Counted from the first letter of the stretch, positions 8,940 to 15,974 are shown. The stretch: 16,943 nucleotides of DNA from Firmicutes bacterium UBA1535 (GCA_002323775.1 DCPV01000053.1:1-16943), one strand, 5' to 3'. Made by a program: numbers and translations. The notes: generated from the sequence alone by a model not told the origin.

Positions 8940-8963
8940 AGCACTGAATTTCAGCGCTTTTTT
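8940..8963 (+). terminator. Rho-independent terminator after the left repeat module
   Basis: AGCACTGAATTTCAGCGCT forms a near-perfect hairpin (one A/C mismatch) followed directly by six T. GAAGCAC and GTGCTTC also flank it as an outer pair. It lies about 34 bases after the repeat module and would isolate the genes to its right from upstream transcription. Confidence 0.7.
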
Positions 8964-9016
8964 GTGCTTCATAATCAATAGACATTAAGTGAAGACAATA
9001 TTATAAAAAGATAAAA

Positions 9017-9045
9017 TTGACAATAATAGCCACAAAGTATATAAT
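9017..9045 (+). promoter_or_regulatory. Perfect consensus sigma-A promoter
   Basis: TTGACA (9017-9022) and TATAAT (9040-9045) are separated by exactly 17 bases, the full consensus for housekeeping sigma factors. It lies upstream of the broken Fic gene and the nuclease-helicase pair, and downstream of a terminator. It is the likely promoter for that unit. Such an exact match suggests strong, constitutive transcription unless an operator nearby is bound; none is evident. Confidence 0.75.
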
Positions 9046-9068
9046 TTGTTTATTGGAAGAATTATTAT

Positions 9069-9457
9069 ATGGAGTATAGTAATAAAAATTTGTATAAAGT
9101 GTGGAAATGCTTGAAAGTGTCTTATTAAATATTCAAAATGATGATTGGCACCTAAAGTTTACAGATAAACGTACGAATCTATTTTTCTGTACATGTCAAT
9201 TTCACTGTTTTGAAGATGGTAACAAGAGACTTGTAATTACGCTATCAACATTATTTTTATTATTAAACGGATATTTGTTTATAGCATAAATATTTCTGGC
9301 AAAGATAGAGAATATAAGTCTTATTATTGCTACAAGTAAAATTGATAAAGAATTACTACATAACATAATAGTCACAATTATGAATGGAACATACGATTGT
9401 GATGAGTCGTTAGAACTTGAAACTTATAATGCTATTAACAGAGAACTGTATAAGTAG
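9069..9457 (+). pseudogene. Broken Fic/Doc-family toxin gene
   Basis: An ATG at 9069 with GGAAG upstream starts MEYSNKNLYK. The frame then shifts, and from about 9101 it reads EMLESVLLNIQNDDW, then FHCFEDGNKRLVITL and FLLLNGYLF. HCFEDGNKR is the active-site loop of the Fic/Doc fold (HxFxDGNKR), which in this superfamily transfers AMP or phosphate to target proteins. A TAA at 9287-9289 interrupts the frame, and the same frame then continues as KIENISLIIATSKIDKELLH to NAINRELYK and a TAG at 9455-9457. I see three lesions: an N-terminal frameshift, an apparent internal deletion between LYK and EMLES, and the nonsense codon. The protein should be inactive. No antitoxin gene is nearby. The gene lies between the strong promoter and the OLD nuclease gene, so its transcript now serves as a leader. 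Confidence 0.8.
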
Positions 9458-9511
9458 AAGATATGAAAAATTTCTATTATTAAGAAGAGAATCTCAATTA
9501 AAGGAGAAAAT

Positions 9512-11533
9512 ATGCTTAGTTTATTCATTTCAAGAGTAAAGATCAAGAACTTTAGAAATTTTAAGAATGTTGATGTGAATTTAGGACATAAAGAAGTAAT
9601 AATCGGCGAAAACAATGTAGGAAAAACAAATTTTTTAAGGGCATTGCAGCTTGTTTTGGACCCATCCTTGTCAGATGAAGATAGAATGCTAGATGAATCA
9701 GATTTTAATGATACGTTGGTTAATCCAATGGAAAATGATGAAGAGATTCAGATAGACATTTTTATTAGCAATTATCAAAACAACAAAACCATTCTTACAG
9801 TTTTAGAGGGAGCAACTGTAAAAAATGCTAGTGGCGAAGAAGAATTACAAATTACATATAAATTCTTTCCTCATAATGATGATAATGGAAATAAAGAATA
9901 TGAGTTTAATATTTACAAAGCAAATGATGAATCCAGAAGGTTTGGAGCATATGAAAGAAAGTATTTAAATTTAAAAGTTATTAAAGCCTTGAGAGATGTT
10001 GAAGGAGAAATGAGAAACTCCAGAACATCCCCAGTAAAAAGGATGCTGGATGAATATTCAATTGATAAGGAAGAATTAAAGCGTATAGCAGAACAATACG
10101 AAATGAGTGGTAAAGAAATATTAAATTTAGATGAACTAATTGATCTTACAAATAATATTAATAAAAGATTCTGTACAATACTTGGCAACAGTAATTTTGA
10201 CGTATCTTTACAAGCTATGGAAGTTGATCCGAATAGAGTGCTAGCTTCTCTTAAATTGCTTATGGCAAATAGAAATGCGGCTGATATAAGTTTAGGCTTG
10301 AACAATATCTTATACATATCAATGGTATTACAAATGCTACAAGACAAGACTGTACCTTCATTTCTAAAAGCAGATACATATGATGAATTAAAGGCAAAAG
10401 AGGACAGCAAGATATTAGTTGACGTTTATGAATTGAAAACAGAAACTGGAAACTACTTTTTAAAGGAAGGCATAAACGATGCTGAAATGTCAGAAATTTA
10501 TACCTTTATGAATAAGAATGTGCCTACAAATAAAGGAGTAACCATTTTGGCAATAGAGGAACCAGAAGCACATTTGCATCCAGTAAATCAGCGATTAATT
10601 TATAAGGATGTTATCAAAAACAGTAGCAATTCTGTGTTGCTAACAACACACTCAACGCATATAACTTCAATAGCTCCAATCGAATCAATAGTTCATCTCC
10701 ATGAGAAACAAGGAGAAGGAACAGTTATTCATGCTACAGCTTGTATGCCTATTGATGAAGGAGAATTCCTAGACGTAGAAAGATATCTGGACGTTAAACG
10801 TGGAGAGATTTATCTTGGTAAAGCTGTAATTTTAGTCGAAGGAATAGCAGAAGAATATATAGTTCCTAGACTTGCAGAATCGTTAGGGAAACCTTTAGAT
10901 GAGAAGGGCATTATTGTTTGTAACATAAACAGTACAAACTTTACTCCTTATGTAAAATTGTTGGCAAATCTGAATATTCCATATGCAGTGATAACGGATG
11001 GAGATCATTATTATAAAGAAGAAAAGACCAAAAAAGTAAAAGATGGATCTGATGTAGTAGAAGAGGGAAGAGTATATCATGTAATGGATAAGGATGTTCC
11101 AGAGGATGCGCCTATTGGTTATTTAGGTAATGAAATTATTTCAAAGTTAGTTTTAGATTTAGGATTTATAGCTAAGAAGGATATTCCTGAGGATTTCAAA
11201 GAGCAAGATATACTTTTTAATAAATATGGATTTTTTGTCGGAATTCATACACTTGAGGTAGATATGATGAAAGCTTGCAAAAAAATCAAAGTAGCAACTC
11301 AAGTGTTTATAGATATCTTTAATGATTTGACAATAGGTGGTGAAACGCAGAAGAATAATTTTAAGAACGAGATAGAATCTGGAGATTACTGGAAGTGCTT
11401 AAATAAAATTGAAAGTAACGGAATTGGTAAAGGAAGATTCGCTCAAAAACTTGCAGGAAGATGTTGCAAGGAACAAGCGCCTCAGTACATAAAGAATGCA
11501 ATAGATTATATCTATCAGAAAGTGAATGAATAG
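9512..11533 (+). CDS. gajA: Class 2 OLD family ATPase-TOPRIM nuclease, GajA-like, 673 aa
   Basis: The start is ATG after AAGGAG (9501-9506). The N-terminal ABC-type ATPase has Walker A GENNVGKT (32-39), a signature-like DISLGLNNILYIS (258-270), Walker B TILAIEEPEAHLHP (344-357) and the switch histidine region LLTTHSTHITS. The C-terminal TOPRIM domain has VEGIAEE (E443, E447), the DGD motif ITDGDHYY (D496, D498), an acidic THTLEVD-like segment (GIHTLEVDM, about 577-585) and GKGRFAQKLA (639-648), all typical of class 2 OLD nucleases. Its partner, the next gene, overlaps by 8 bases and encodes a UvrD-like helicase, the arrangement of the Gabija system. In Gabija the GajA nuclease nicks DNA when nucleotide levels fall and acts with GajB. 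At 673 residues it is longer than the Bacillus cereus prototype (about 578). All key residues seen are intact. Confidence 0.9.
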   Translation: MLSLFISRVKIKNFRNFKNVDVNLGHKEVIIGENNVGKTNFLRALQLVLDPSLSDEDRMLDESDFNDTLVNPMENDEEIQIDIFISNYQNNKTILTVLEGATVKNASGEEELQITYKFFPHNDDNGNKEYEFNIYKANDESRRFGAYERKYLNLKVIKALRDVEGEMRNSRTSPVKRMLDEYSIDKEELKRIAEQYEMSGKEILNLDELIDLTNNINKRFCTILGNSNFDVSLQAMEVDPNRVLASLKLLMANRNAADISLGLNNILYISMVLQMLQDKTVPSFLKADTYDELKAKEDSKILVDVYELKTETGNYFLKEGINDAEMSEIYTFMNKNVPTNKGVTILAIEEPEAHLHPVNQRLIYKDVIKNSSNSVLLTTHSTHITSIAPIESIVHLHEKQGEGTVIHATACMPIDEGEFLDVERYLDVKRGEIYLGKAVILVEGIAEEYIVPRLAESLGKPLDEKGIIVCNINSTNFTPYVKLLANLNIPYAVITDGDHYYKEEKTKKVKDGSDVVEEGRVYHVMDKDVPEDAPIGYLGNEIISKLVLDLGFIAKKDIPEDFKEQDILFNKYGFFVGIHTLEVDMMKACKKIKVATQVFIDIFNDLTIGGETQKNNFKNEIESGDYWKCLNKIESNGIGKGRFAQKLAGRCCKEQAPQYIKNAIDYIYQKVNE

Positions 11534-13349
11534 TATGAGTTATTATGCAGATAAATTAGAACAAGTGAAAAGTGATCCTTGGCAAAAAAAAGCCTATGAC
11601 ACAGAAGATAGCACAGTTGTTATTGCAGGACCTGGGAGTGGAAAAACAACCATCTTAACATTAAAAATAATGAAACTCCTTAATGGACATATTAAAGACC
11701 CTCAAGGTTTAGCATGTCTTACATTCACGAAGGAAGCAGCAAGAGAATTTGAAGATAGATTAAAAGCTTACGGATATAAAAATAGAAGAAATGTATTTTT
11801 AGGTACGGTACATTCATTTTGTATTTCTGAAATATTAGTAAAGTTTTGTAACTTATATGATTGTGAATTACCTTTACCTATTAAGATTGTGCCTAGCCAG
11901 TTAAGTGCTAAGATATTAAATGATATAAAAAATGAGATGGGAATTAAAAAAAATTATTATAAAATTGAGGCAATAAATAAAGAACGCTCATTAGGTATAG
12001 AAGGAATAAGTCAAATAAAAACAGAATCTGATCCTACAGCAAAAAAAATTGCGGCTGAATATGAAAAAAGAATTTTTGCAGCTGGTTATGTGGATTTTCA
12101 AAGTGTTATTACATATTCAACAAAGCTGATTCAAGAACAGGAATATGTTCGTAAGTGTCTTAGTGCGAAGTTCCCTTGGATTGTTATAGATGAATATCAA
12201 GATTTGGGAAAGCCATTACATGAAATAATCCTTTCTCTATTTACGCAAACAGATATAAAAATTTTTGCAGTTGGTGATGCAGATCAATCAATTTATAGCT
12301 TTGCTGGAGCTGTTCCTGATTATCTAATGGAACTTTATAATAGAGATGATACTATTTCTGTTGAATTGAAAAATAATTATAGAAGCAATCAAGATATTAT
12401 CGATGGTTCAGAAACCGTTCTTAATATTTCAAGAGACTATCATGCAATGACAAGAGAAGGGGAATCAGCTGTATATAGATTCATCACTTGTAATAACGGA
12501 TATCCTGATCAGTTTGATTACTTTATTAAAAAGATTATTCCTGAGTGTAAAAAAAAATTAATACCAATGGAAGAAATTGCGGTATTGTTAGGGACACAAA
12601 ATGACTGTAAAGATTTATCTTTAAAGTGTCTGGAAAACAATATTCCATGTTACATTCCAAAACATGCATTCGACAGGAGTGATTTCGTACAGTGGATGGA
12701 AAAATGTGCGCTCTGGATAAATGACAAAAGTAAAGTTTCTTTTGATGATATATTTGAATATTGGTATAATATTCAAATTATGCATAGAGAAAACAAGTTT
12801 TTTAGTGAAAAAGAAATTATACAGATGAAAAAGAGTTTACTAGAAACATTATATGGAAGTATGGAGAAAAAAAGTGATTTGAAAGAATGGATTCACTACA
12901 TACTGATAGAACTTAAAATAGGTGATTTATTAGAAAAATCAGAACATATGCCAGATGAGAAAGATAACCTATGTAAGCTTTATAAAGATGTCTCTGACGA
13001 AAAATATAAGGATTATGATACAAACAAATTCTCCAAAATAGGAAAACCTGAAAACCAGATAACAATTACCACACGTCATAGTTCAAAAGGACTGGAATTT
13101 GAAGTTGTAGTTATGATGGGAATGGATGAAGAGCATTTCCCAAGTTGGGCGATAAAAAAAGAACCTAACAATATTTACGAAGAAAATAGAATTTGTTTTG
13201 TATGTGTAAGTAGAGCAAAAAGAGTTTGTATTTTAATGAATTCAAATTATTATACTGAGTGGAATTACTATTATGGAAGAGAAGAAATAAAAAGATATTA
13301 TCCATCTCGGTATATTAATCAATTAATGAAAAAATATTCTAATAATTAG
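11526..13349 (+). CDS. gajB: UvrD/Rep-like SF1A helicase, GajB-like, 607 aa
   Basis: The first ATG is at 11526, inside the end of the nuclease gene. A second ATG at 11535, two bases after that stop, is an alternative start. Neither has a strong ribosome binding site, so translational coupling is likely. All SF1A helicase motifs are visible: the Q residue in PWQKKA, motif I GPGSGKT (35-41), Ia LTFTKEAA, Ib GTVHSF, II IVIDEYQD (219-226), III AVGDADQSIYSFAGA (248-262), IV LKNNYRS, V TRHSSKGLEF (516-525) and VI FVCVSRAKR (558-566). The protein should unwind or translocate on DNA using ATP. In Gabija, GajB binds the GajA tetramer and senses or processes DNA ends. It is somewhat longer than the B. 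cereus prototype (about 494), with most of the excess in the middle (residues 300-500). No damage is seen. Confidence 0.9.
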   Translation: MNSMSYYADKLEQVKSDPWQKKAYDTEDSTVVIAGPGSGKTTILTLKIMKLLNGHIKDPQGLACLTFTKEAAREFEDRLKAYGYKNRRNVFLGTVHSFCISEILVKFCNLYDCELPLPIKIVPSQLSAKILNDIKNEMGIKKNYYKIEAINKERSLGIEGISQIKTESDPTAKKIAAEYEKRIFAAGYVDFQSVITYSTKLIQEQEYVRKCLSAKFPWIVIDEYQDLGKPLHEIILSLFTQTDIKIFAVGDADQSIYSFAGAVPDYLMELYNRDDTISVELKNNYRSNQDIIDGSETVLNISRDYHAMTREGESAVYRFITCNNGYPDQFDYFIKKIIPECKKKLIPMEEIAVLLGTQNDCKDLSLKCLENNIPCYIPKHAFDRSDFVQWMEKCALWINDKSKVSFDDIFEYWYNIQIMHRENKFFSEKEIIQMKKSLLETLYGSMEKKSDLKEWIHYILIELKIGDLLEKSEHMPDEKDNLCKLYKDVSDEKYKDYDTNKFSKIGKPENQITITTRHSSKGLEFEVVVMMGMDEEHFPSWAIKKEPNNIYEENRICFVCVSRAKRVCILMNSNYYTEWNYYYGREEIKRYYPSRYINQLMKKYSNN

Positions 13350-13397
13350 GAAATTTCATAATTGAGAAAGTGTTATAGTAATCATAATTGTTAATTA

Positions 13398-13574
13398 GAT
13401 ACTGATATAGATGATGAATTTGAAAAGTTACTAAGATACTATCCACATTGCGATATAAATGACAATATTAGGTAATTGTAATTAGATATAGAATATGAAA
13501 ATACTACTCTATACTGTGAGAAATGTGACTTTGAGATGGACGTTACGCAACAGATAGGATCATATAATTACTAA
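13398..13574 (+). pseudogene. Remnant of a small zinc-finger protein with in-frame stops
   Basis: One frame reads DTDIDDEFEKLLRYYPHCDI, then TAA (13473) and TAA (13479), then DIEYENTTLYCEKCDFEMDV and a final TAA at 13572-13574. The C-x2-C in LYCEKCDFEM and the partial YYPHCD resemble the paired cysteines of a small zinc ribbon in which the first CxxC has lost one cysteine. There is no start codon or ribosome binding site at the left end. I take this as a dead small zinc-ribbon gene after the helicase gene; the family is not known. Confidence 0.5.
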
Positions 13575-13577
13575 TAG

Positions 13578-13595
13578 ATTAAGTAATTACTTAAT
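13578..13595. other. 18-bp perfect palindrome
   Basis: ATTAAGTAATTACTTAAT reads the same on both strands and lies four bases after the end of the zinc-finger remnant. There is no T-tract, so it may be a weak terminator for the helicase transcript or a protein-binding site. Confidence 0.4.
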
Positions 13596-13635
13596 AGTAC
13601 TTTACTATAATCTACAATAATAAATGTTTGAGTTT

Positions 13636-13775
13636 TGCTAACAAAATGCTAAGGCAAATAACATACCATAAATTCACATAATGCAAACAATTCAAAGCTA
13701 CATGCACATAATAACACATAAGTTAACATAAAGCATTAATTAATATACCAATGCATTATGTCAGGAATGATATAA
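13636..13775. repeat. Right copy of the ~140-bp module flanking the Gabija segment
   Basis: This copy opens with the same 17 bases as the left module (TGCTAACAAAATGCTAA), with the 11-base period at 13637 and 13648, and ends GGAATGATATAA (13764-13775). It is in direct orientation to the left copy. The outer ends (blocks 1-2 and 13-14) are much better conserved than the centre, as expected if the ends bind protein. It is followed 30 bases later by a terminator hairpin, as is the left copy. Confidence 0.6.
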
Positions 13776-13805
13776 TAAAAAATTAAAAGTGTTTAAACTT
13801 ATATG

Positions 13806-13866
13806 ATACCTCCAAAGTAGATGTCTAATTAATAAGTGTTAGATTATCTTTTGGAGGTATTTTTTT
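13806..13866 (+). terminator. Long imperfect hairpin terminator
   Basis: ATACCTCCAAA (13806-13816) pairs perfectly with TTTGGAGGTAT (13850-13860), followed by a run of T (13860-13866). Inside, AGAT/ATCT and CTAA/TTAG continue the stem with small bulges, giving 19 pairs in 55 bases. This is a convincing Rho-independent terminator that separates the Gabija segment from the regulator gene to the right. Confidence 0.8.
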
Positions 13867-13907
13867 GTGGAAAGATAGTATAATTAAAATTAAATTTAAA
13901 AAAACAC

Positions 13908-13976
13908 TTTACAACTTGTACAATATATGTTAAACTTTAATTATTATACAATGATAGTTTAACAATTAAAGTTTAA
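13908..13976 (+). promoter_or_regulatory. Candidate promoter and operator of the DUF1836-like gene
   Basis: TTTACA (13908-13913) and TAAACT (13931-13936), 17 bases apart, form a fair promoter. Overlapping the -10 element, TTAAACTTTAATT (13930-13942) is the exact reverse complement of AATTAAAGTTTAA (13964-13976), a 13-bp inverted repeat with a 21-base spacer. A nested pair GTTAAAC (13929-13935) / GTTTAAC (13957-13963) also fits. The regulator encoded 25 bases downstream may bind here and control itself. Confidence 0.5.
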
Positions 13977-14001
13977 TAAGTGCAGTGAGGTAGGTAATAA
14001 C

Positions 14002-14631
14002 ATGAATAATAAAAATTTTACTGATAAATTATATGATCTAATTGTAGATATGTATGATGATAATGATGATATTGAGTTAACAATTGATGACGATTTTTTT
14101 GAAAGCATACCTAATAATGTAAAATACTCTAGGGTAGAGGAGTACATAAACAATAATAAAGAAAAATTTAAAAACGTGGATATAACCAGAAGAATGTTTA
14201 CTTCATATATAAAAGCGGGTATACTTCCAGAAATAGATGAAAAAAACAAACCAAATAATAATTTAAATTATTATACAAAAGATCAAATTTTATATTATAT
14301 TATGGCACAACAATTAAAAGATTTAACACAATTAGACAATATATCTTATCTATTTAAAGAAATAAGAAATAATAAAGAATTGGGATACGATAGTAAAGAT
14401 ATTTTTGAGATATACTTTGAAAGCTATGAAATGGGAAAAAATCAGATAAATACAGTATATAAAGATTTATTATCTAAAATATCTGGTGATTATGATGTCG
14501 AAAATAAAACTGAAGCATTTGAAGAAGGCGTTATGCACTTAGGACAGTTAGTTATATTAGCTATTAGTAGAGCTTTTATTGATAATTTTAATAGTATATA
14601 TAAAAAAAATAATCTAAAGGAAGATAAGTAA
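14002..14631 (+). CDS. DUF1836-like (MerR-type) transcriptional regulator, 209 aa
   Basis: The start is ATG after GTGAGGTAGG. Residues 1-55 are acidic (YDDNDDIELTIDDDFFESI). Residues about 59-120 resemble the DUF1836/MerR-like winged helix: VDITRRMFTSYIKAGILP, then LNYYTKDQILYYIMAQQLKD and LTQLDNISYLFKE, corresponding to turn-helix, wing tyrosines and the following helix. The C-terminal part (about 130-205) is helical, with an amphipathic stretch (VMHLGQLVILAISRAFIDNF) that may dimerise. It is expected to bind DNA near its own promoter, where inverted repeats are seen. It lies between a strong terminator and decayed genes, so its targets in this window are unclear. The family call is from the motif pattern only. 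Confidence 0.65.
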   Translation: MNNKNFTDKLYDLIVDMYDDNDDIELTIDDDFFESIPNNVKYSRVEEYINNNKEKFKNVDITRRMFTSYIKAGILPEIDEKNKPNNNLNYYTKDQILYYIMAQQLKDLTQLDNISYLFKEIRNNKELGYDSKDIFEIYFESYEMGKNQINTVYKDLLSKISGDYDVENKTEAFEEGVMHLGQLVILAISRAFIDNFNSIYKKNNLKEDK

Positions 14632-14927
14632 TACGGAAACAAAATTATATTTAATAATGAATCATGGATTTGTGCACAATTATCAAAATGTGTCAGTGAA
14701 AATGGTGGACCAATAAAATTTTTAATAACGGATATGAAAAGGGTCTGGAAGAAGGATACAAATATGGTATAAAAGTGGATAATAAATTTGGAATGCTTAA
14801 AGGTGGATTAATTGTAGGTGCATTATGGTTATGTCATTGCGGGGTTAAAAAATATAATAATTATATTAAAGAAAAAAGAACAAAAAATATTACATATAGT
14901 GTAAGTAGTTTGAATGATATTTATTAA
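14632..14927 (+). pseudogene. Frameshifted remnant of a small protein with a hydrophobic segment
   Basis: Directly after the regulator's stop, the same frame continues as YGNKIIFNNESWICAQLSK and VSENGGPIKF to a stop at about 14770. A second frame from about 14727 reads NNGYEKGLEEGYKYGIKVDN, then a hydrophobic stretch GGLIVGALWL, ending in TAA at 14925-14927. The switch occurs near a run of T (about 14718-14726). The two halves fit one ancestral protein with a charged repeat-like part (GYEKGLEEGYKYG) and a membrane-like helix. An alternative is a separate 44-codon ORF from the ATG at 14793, but it has no ribosome binding site. Function unknown. Confidence 0.4.
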
Positions 14928-14996
14928 TTAGGAATTATTTAGATGAAATGAGAAAATTATATATTTTAAAATTTAAAGAAAGAAGGTGACTTATAG

Positions 14997-15188
14997 ATGA
15001 AAAATAAAGTATTTTACGATGAAAATGTTAATTATGATAATTTAGAACAACATACATATGATGATGCACCGGGACATATTTTCTATACTTGTCCAATTTG
15101 TGGCAGTGAGAATCTTGCAACGTTTATAACACAGGAGTATGGTCAGACAATGTGTATTGATTGTTGGAATACTAAGTATGGTGGATAA
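14997..15188 (+). CDS. Small zinc-ribbon protein, 63 aa
   Basis: ATG preceded by AGAAGGTGA at seven bases. After an acidic N-terminus comes C32-x2-C35 (YTCPICGSENL) and C53-x2-C56 (TMCIDCWN), a treble-clef or zinc-ribbon spacing with 17 residues between the pairs. Proteins of this size with two CxxC pairs are common on mobile elements and usually have unknown roles. No DNA-binding or enzymatic residues can be named. Same strand as the small membrane protein gene 41 bases downstream, so the two could be co-transcribed. Confidence 0.7.
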   Translation: MKNKVFYDENVNYDNLEQHTYDDAPGHIFYTCPICGSENLATFITQEYGQTMCIDCWNTKYGG

Positions 15189-15229
15189 ATTTTGTTAATT
15201 AGAATTTATCGTAGGAAGGAGGTAGTGCT

Positions 15230-15397
15230 ATGAACTTGAATATCATGATTGACTGGAAGTTTGTTGTTTCCCTAGGCGTAGTAGTTATTGGCACCATTTT
15301 CGCTGTGAAGATGGATGCTGATGCTGCTGAAAGAGTATCAACCCATGCGGTTGATGCTTGCAAGGAGTATGCGATCGCTGGAAACTTCGACCGCTAG
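15230..15397 (+). CDS. Small membrane protein, 55 aa
   Basis: ATG after a very strong GGAAGGAGG site. The product MNLNIMIDWKFVVSLGVVVI followed by GTIFAVKMDADA has one predicted transmembrane helix at about residues 11-26, then a polar tail with a single cysteine (AVDACKEYAIAGNFDR). The tail coding sequence is clearly richer in GC (for example GATGCTGATGCTGCTG) than its neighbours, which may mean recent transfer or selection for high expression. The family is not recognised. The strong ribosome binding site and clean frame argue that it is real even though it is short. Confidence 0.65.
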   Translation: MNLNIMIDWKFVVSLGVVVIGTIFAVKMDADAAERVSTHAVDACKEYAIAGNFDR

Positions 15398-15470
15398 CCC
15401 TTTATATTGTTAAAGCTTAAGGTCACATAGTCTTATGAATATGTACTTTTATTTATAAGAAGGTATTGGG

Positions 15471-15686
15471 ATGGAAATAAGAAATCGTATAGCAAATGTA
15501 ATGAAACTTAGCTGTAATACTTATCAGGATTTTTTGAAAATGGTAATAAAGCCAGATTGGTAGAAGAAGCTATATGACATTGCAAAAAATGCTATTGTAC
15601 ATAATCGTTATGCAGATAATTATAGACCTGCATATAAAAAAATGCATGATACTAAAATCGATAATTATGGTATTATTGTAGCTTAG
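15471..15686 (+). pseudogene. 71-codon frame interrupted by one amber stop
   Basis: ATG preceded by AGAAGG opens MEIRNRIANVMKLSCNTYQD, continuing FLKMVIKPDW, then TAG (15561-15563). The same frame continues without any other stop for 40 codons (KKLYDIAKNAIVHNRYADNY, ending YGIIVA) to TAG at 15684-15686. Protein-like composition on both sides and an unchanged frame suggest a single point mutation to a stop. A functional 30-residue peptide or read-through is possible but unsupported. No family recognised. Confidence 0.5.
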
Positions 15687-15706
15687 TAAAACTATTACTA
15701 ATTACC

Positions 15707-15739
15707 ATTAACCAGTCAATTTAATGTTGACTGGTTAAT
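15707..15739 (+). terminator. 13-bp perfect hairpin, possible terminator
   Basis: ATTAACCAGTCAA (15707-15719) and TTGACTGGTTAAT (15727-15739) form a perfect stem around a 7-base loop. The following sequence is only moderately T-rich, so termination is probable rather than certain. It lies 20 bases after the interrupted frame. Confidence 0.55.
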
Positions 15740-15915
15740 TATGACAATTTTAAATACATATAAATCTTTAGTAGCACAACGCTATTAAAACAACATGATA
15801 AACTGTAACATTTAGTATAATAATATAATTGGAAAATACAACAAAAAAAAGAATAGATAGTATAGTATAAAATATATATCTTCAAAGGCGTGTTTGATGG
15901 GTATAAAGCATAAAA

Positions 15916-15936
15916 TAACACAACCGTAACACAACG
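15916..15936. repeat. TAACACAAC pair with 11-base period
   Basis: TAACACAAC occurs at 15916-15924 and 15927-15935. The TAACA element and the 11-base period are the same as in the two modules around the Gabija segment, although the rest of the module is not recognised here. It may be a third, more distant recombinase arm site. Confidence 0.35.
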
Positions 15937-15939
15937 CAG

Positions 15940-15974
15940 AAAGATATATTATAATTTTTTTATAATATATCTTT
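15940..15974. terminator. 15-bp AT-rich hairpin between convergent regions
   Basis: AAAGATATATTATAA (15940-15954) pairs perfectly with TTATAATATATCTTT (15960-15974) around a five-T loop. It starts nine bases beyond the stop of the minus-strand helicase gene and probably ends that transcript. The stem is nearly all A-T, so its strength is uncertain. Confidence 0.55.

Noticed and set aside
8741..9068. Possible tRNA or CRISPR repeat in the gene-free stretch
   Set aside because: No cloverleaf, no regularly spaced repeats; the stretch is explained by the repeat module, a terminator and a promoter.
9069..9127. Second-frame peptide MEYSNKNLYKVWKCLKVSY as an antitoxin
   Set aside because: Too short and it stops at once; it fits better as the frameshifted start of the Fic gene.
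9913..10410. Minus-strand 165-codon frame opposite the OLD nuclease gene
   Set aside because: It is antisense to an intact gene with all family motifs, has no start signal and has serine/leucine-rich shadow composition.
13806..13866. Long imperfect hairpin considered as an integron attC site or riboswitch
   Set aside because: The ends lack attC core boxes, and the stem followed by a T-run is fully explained as a terminator.
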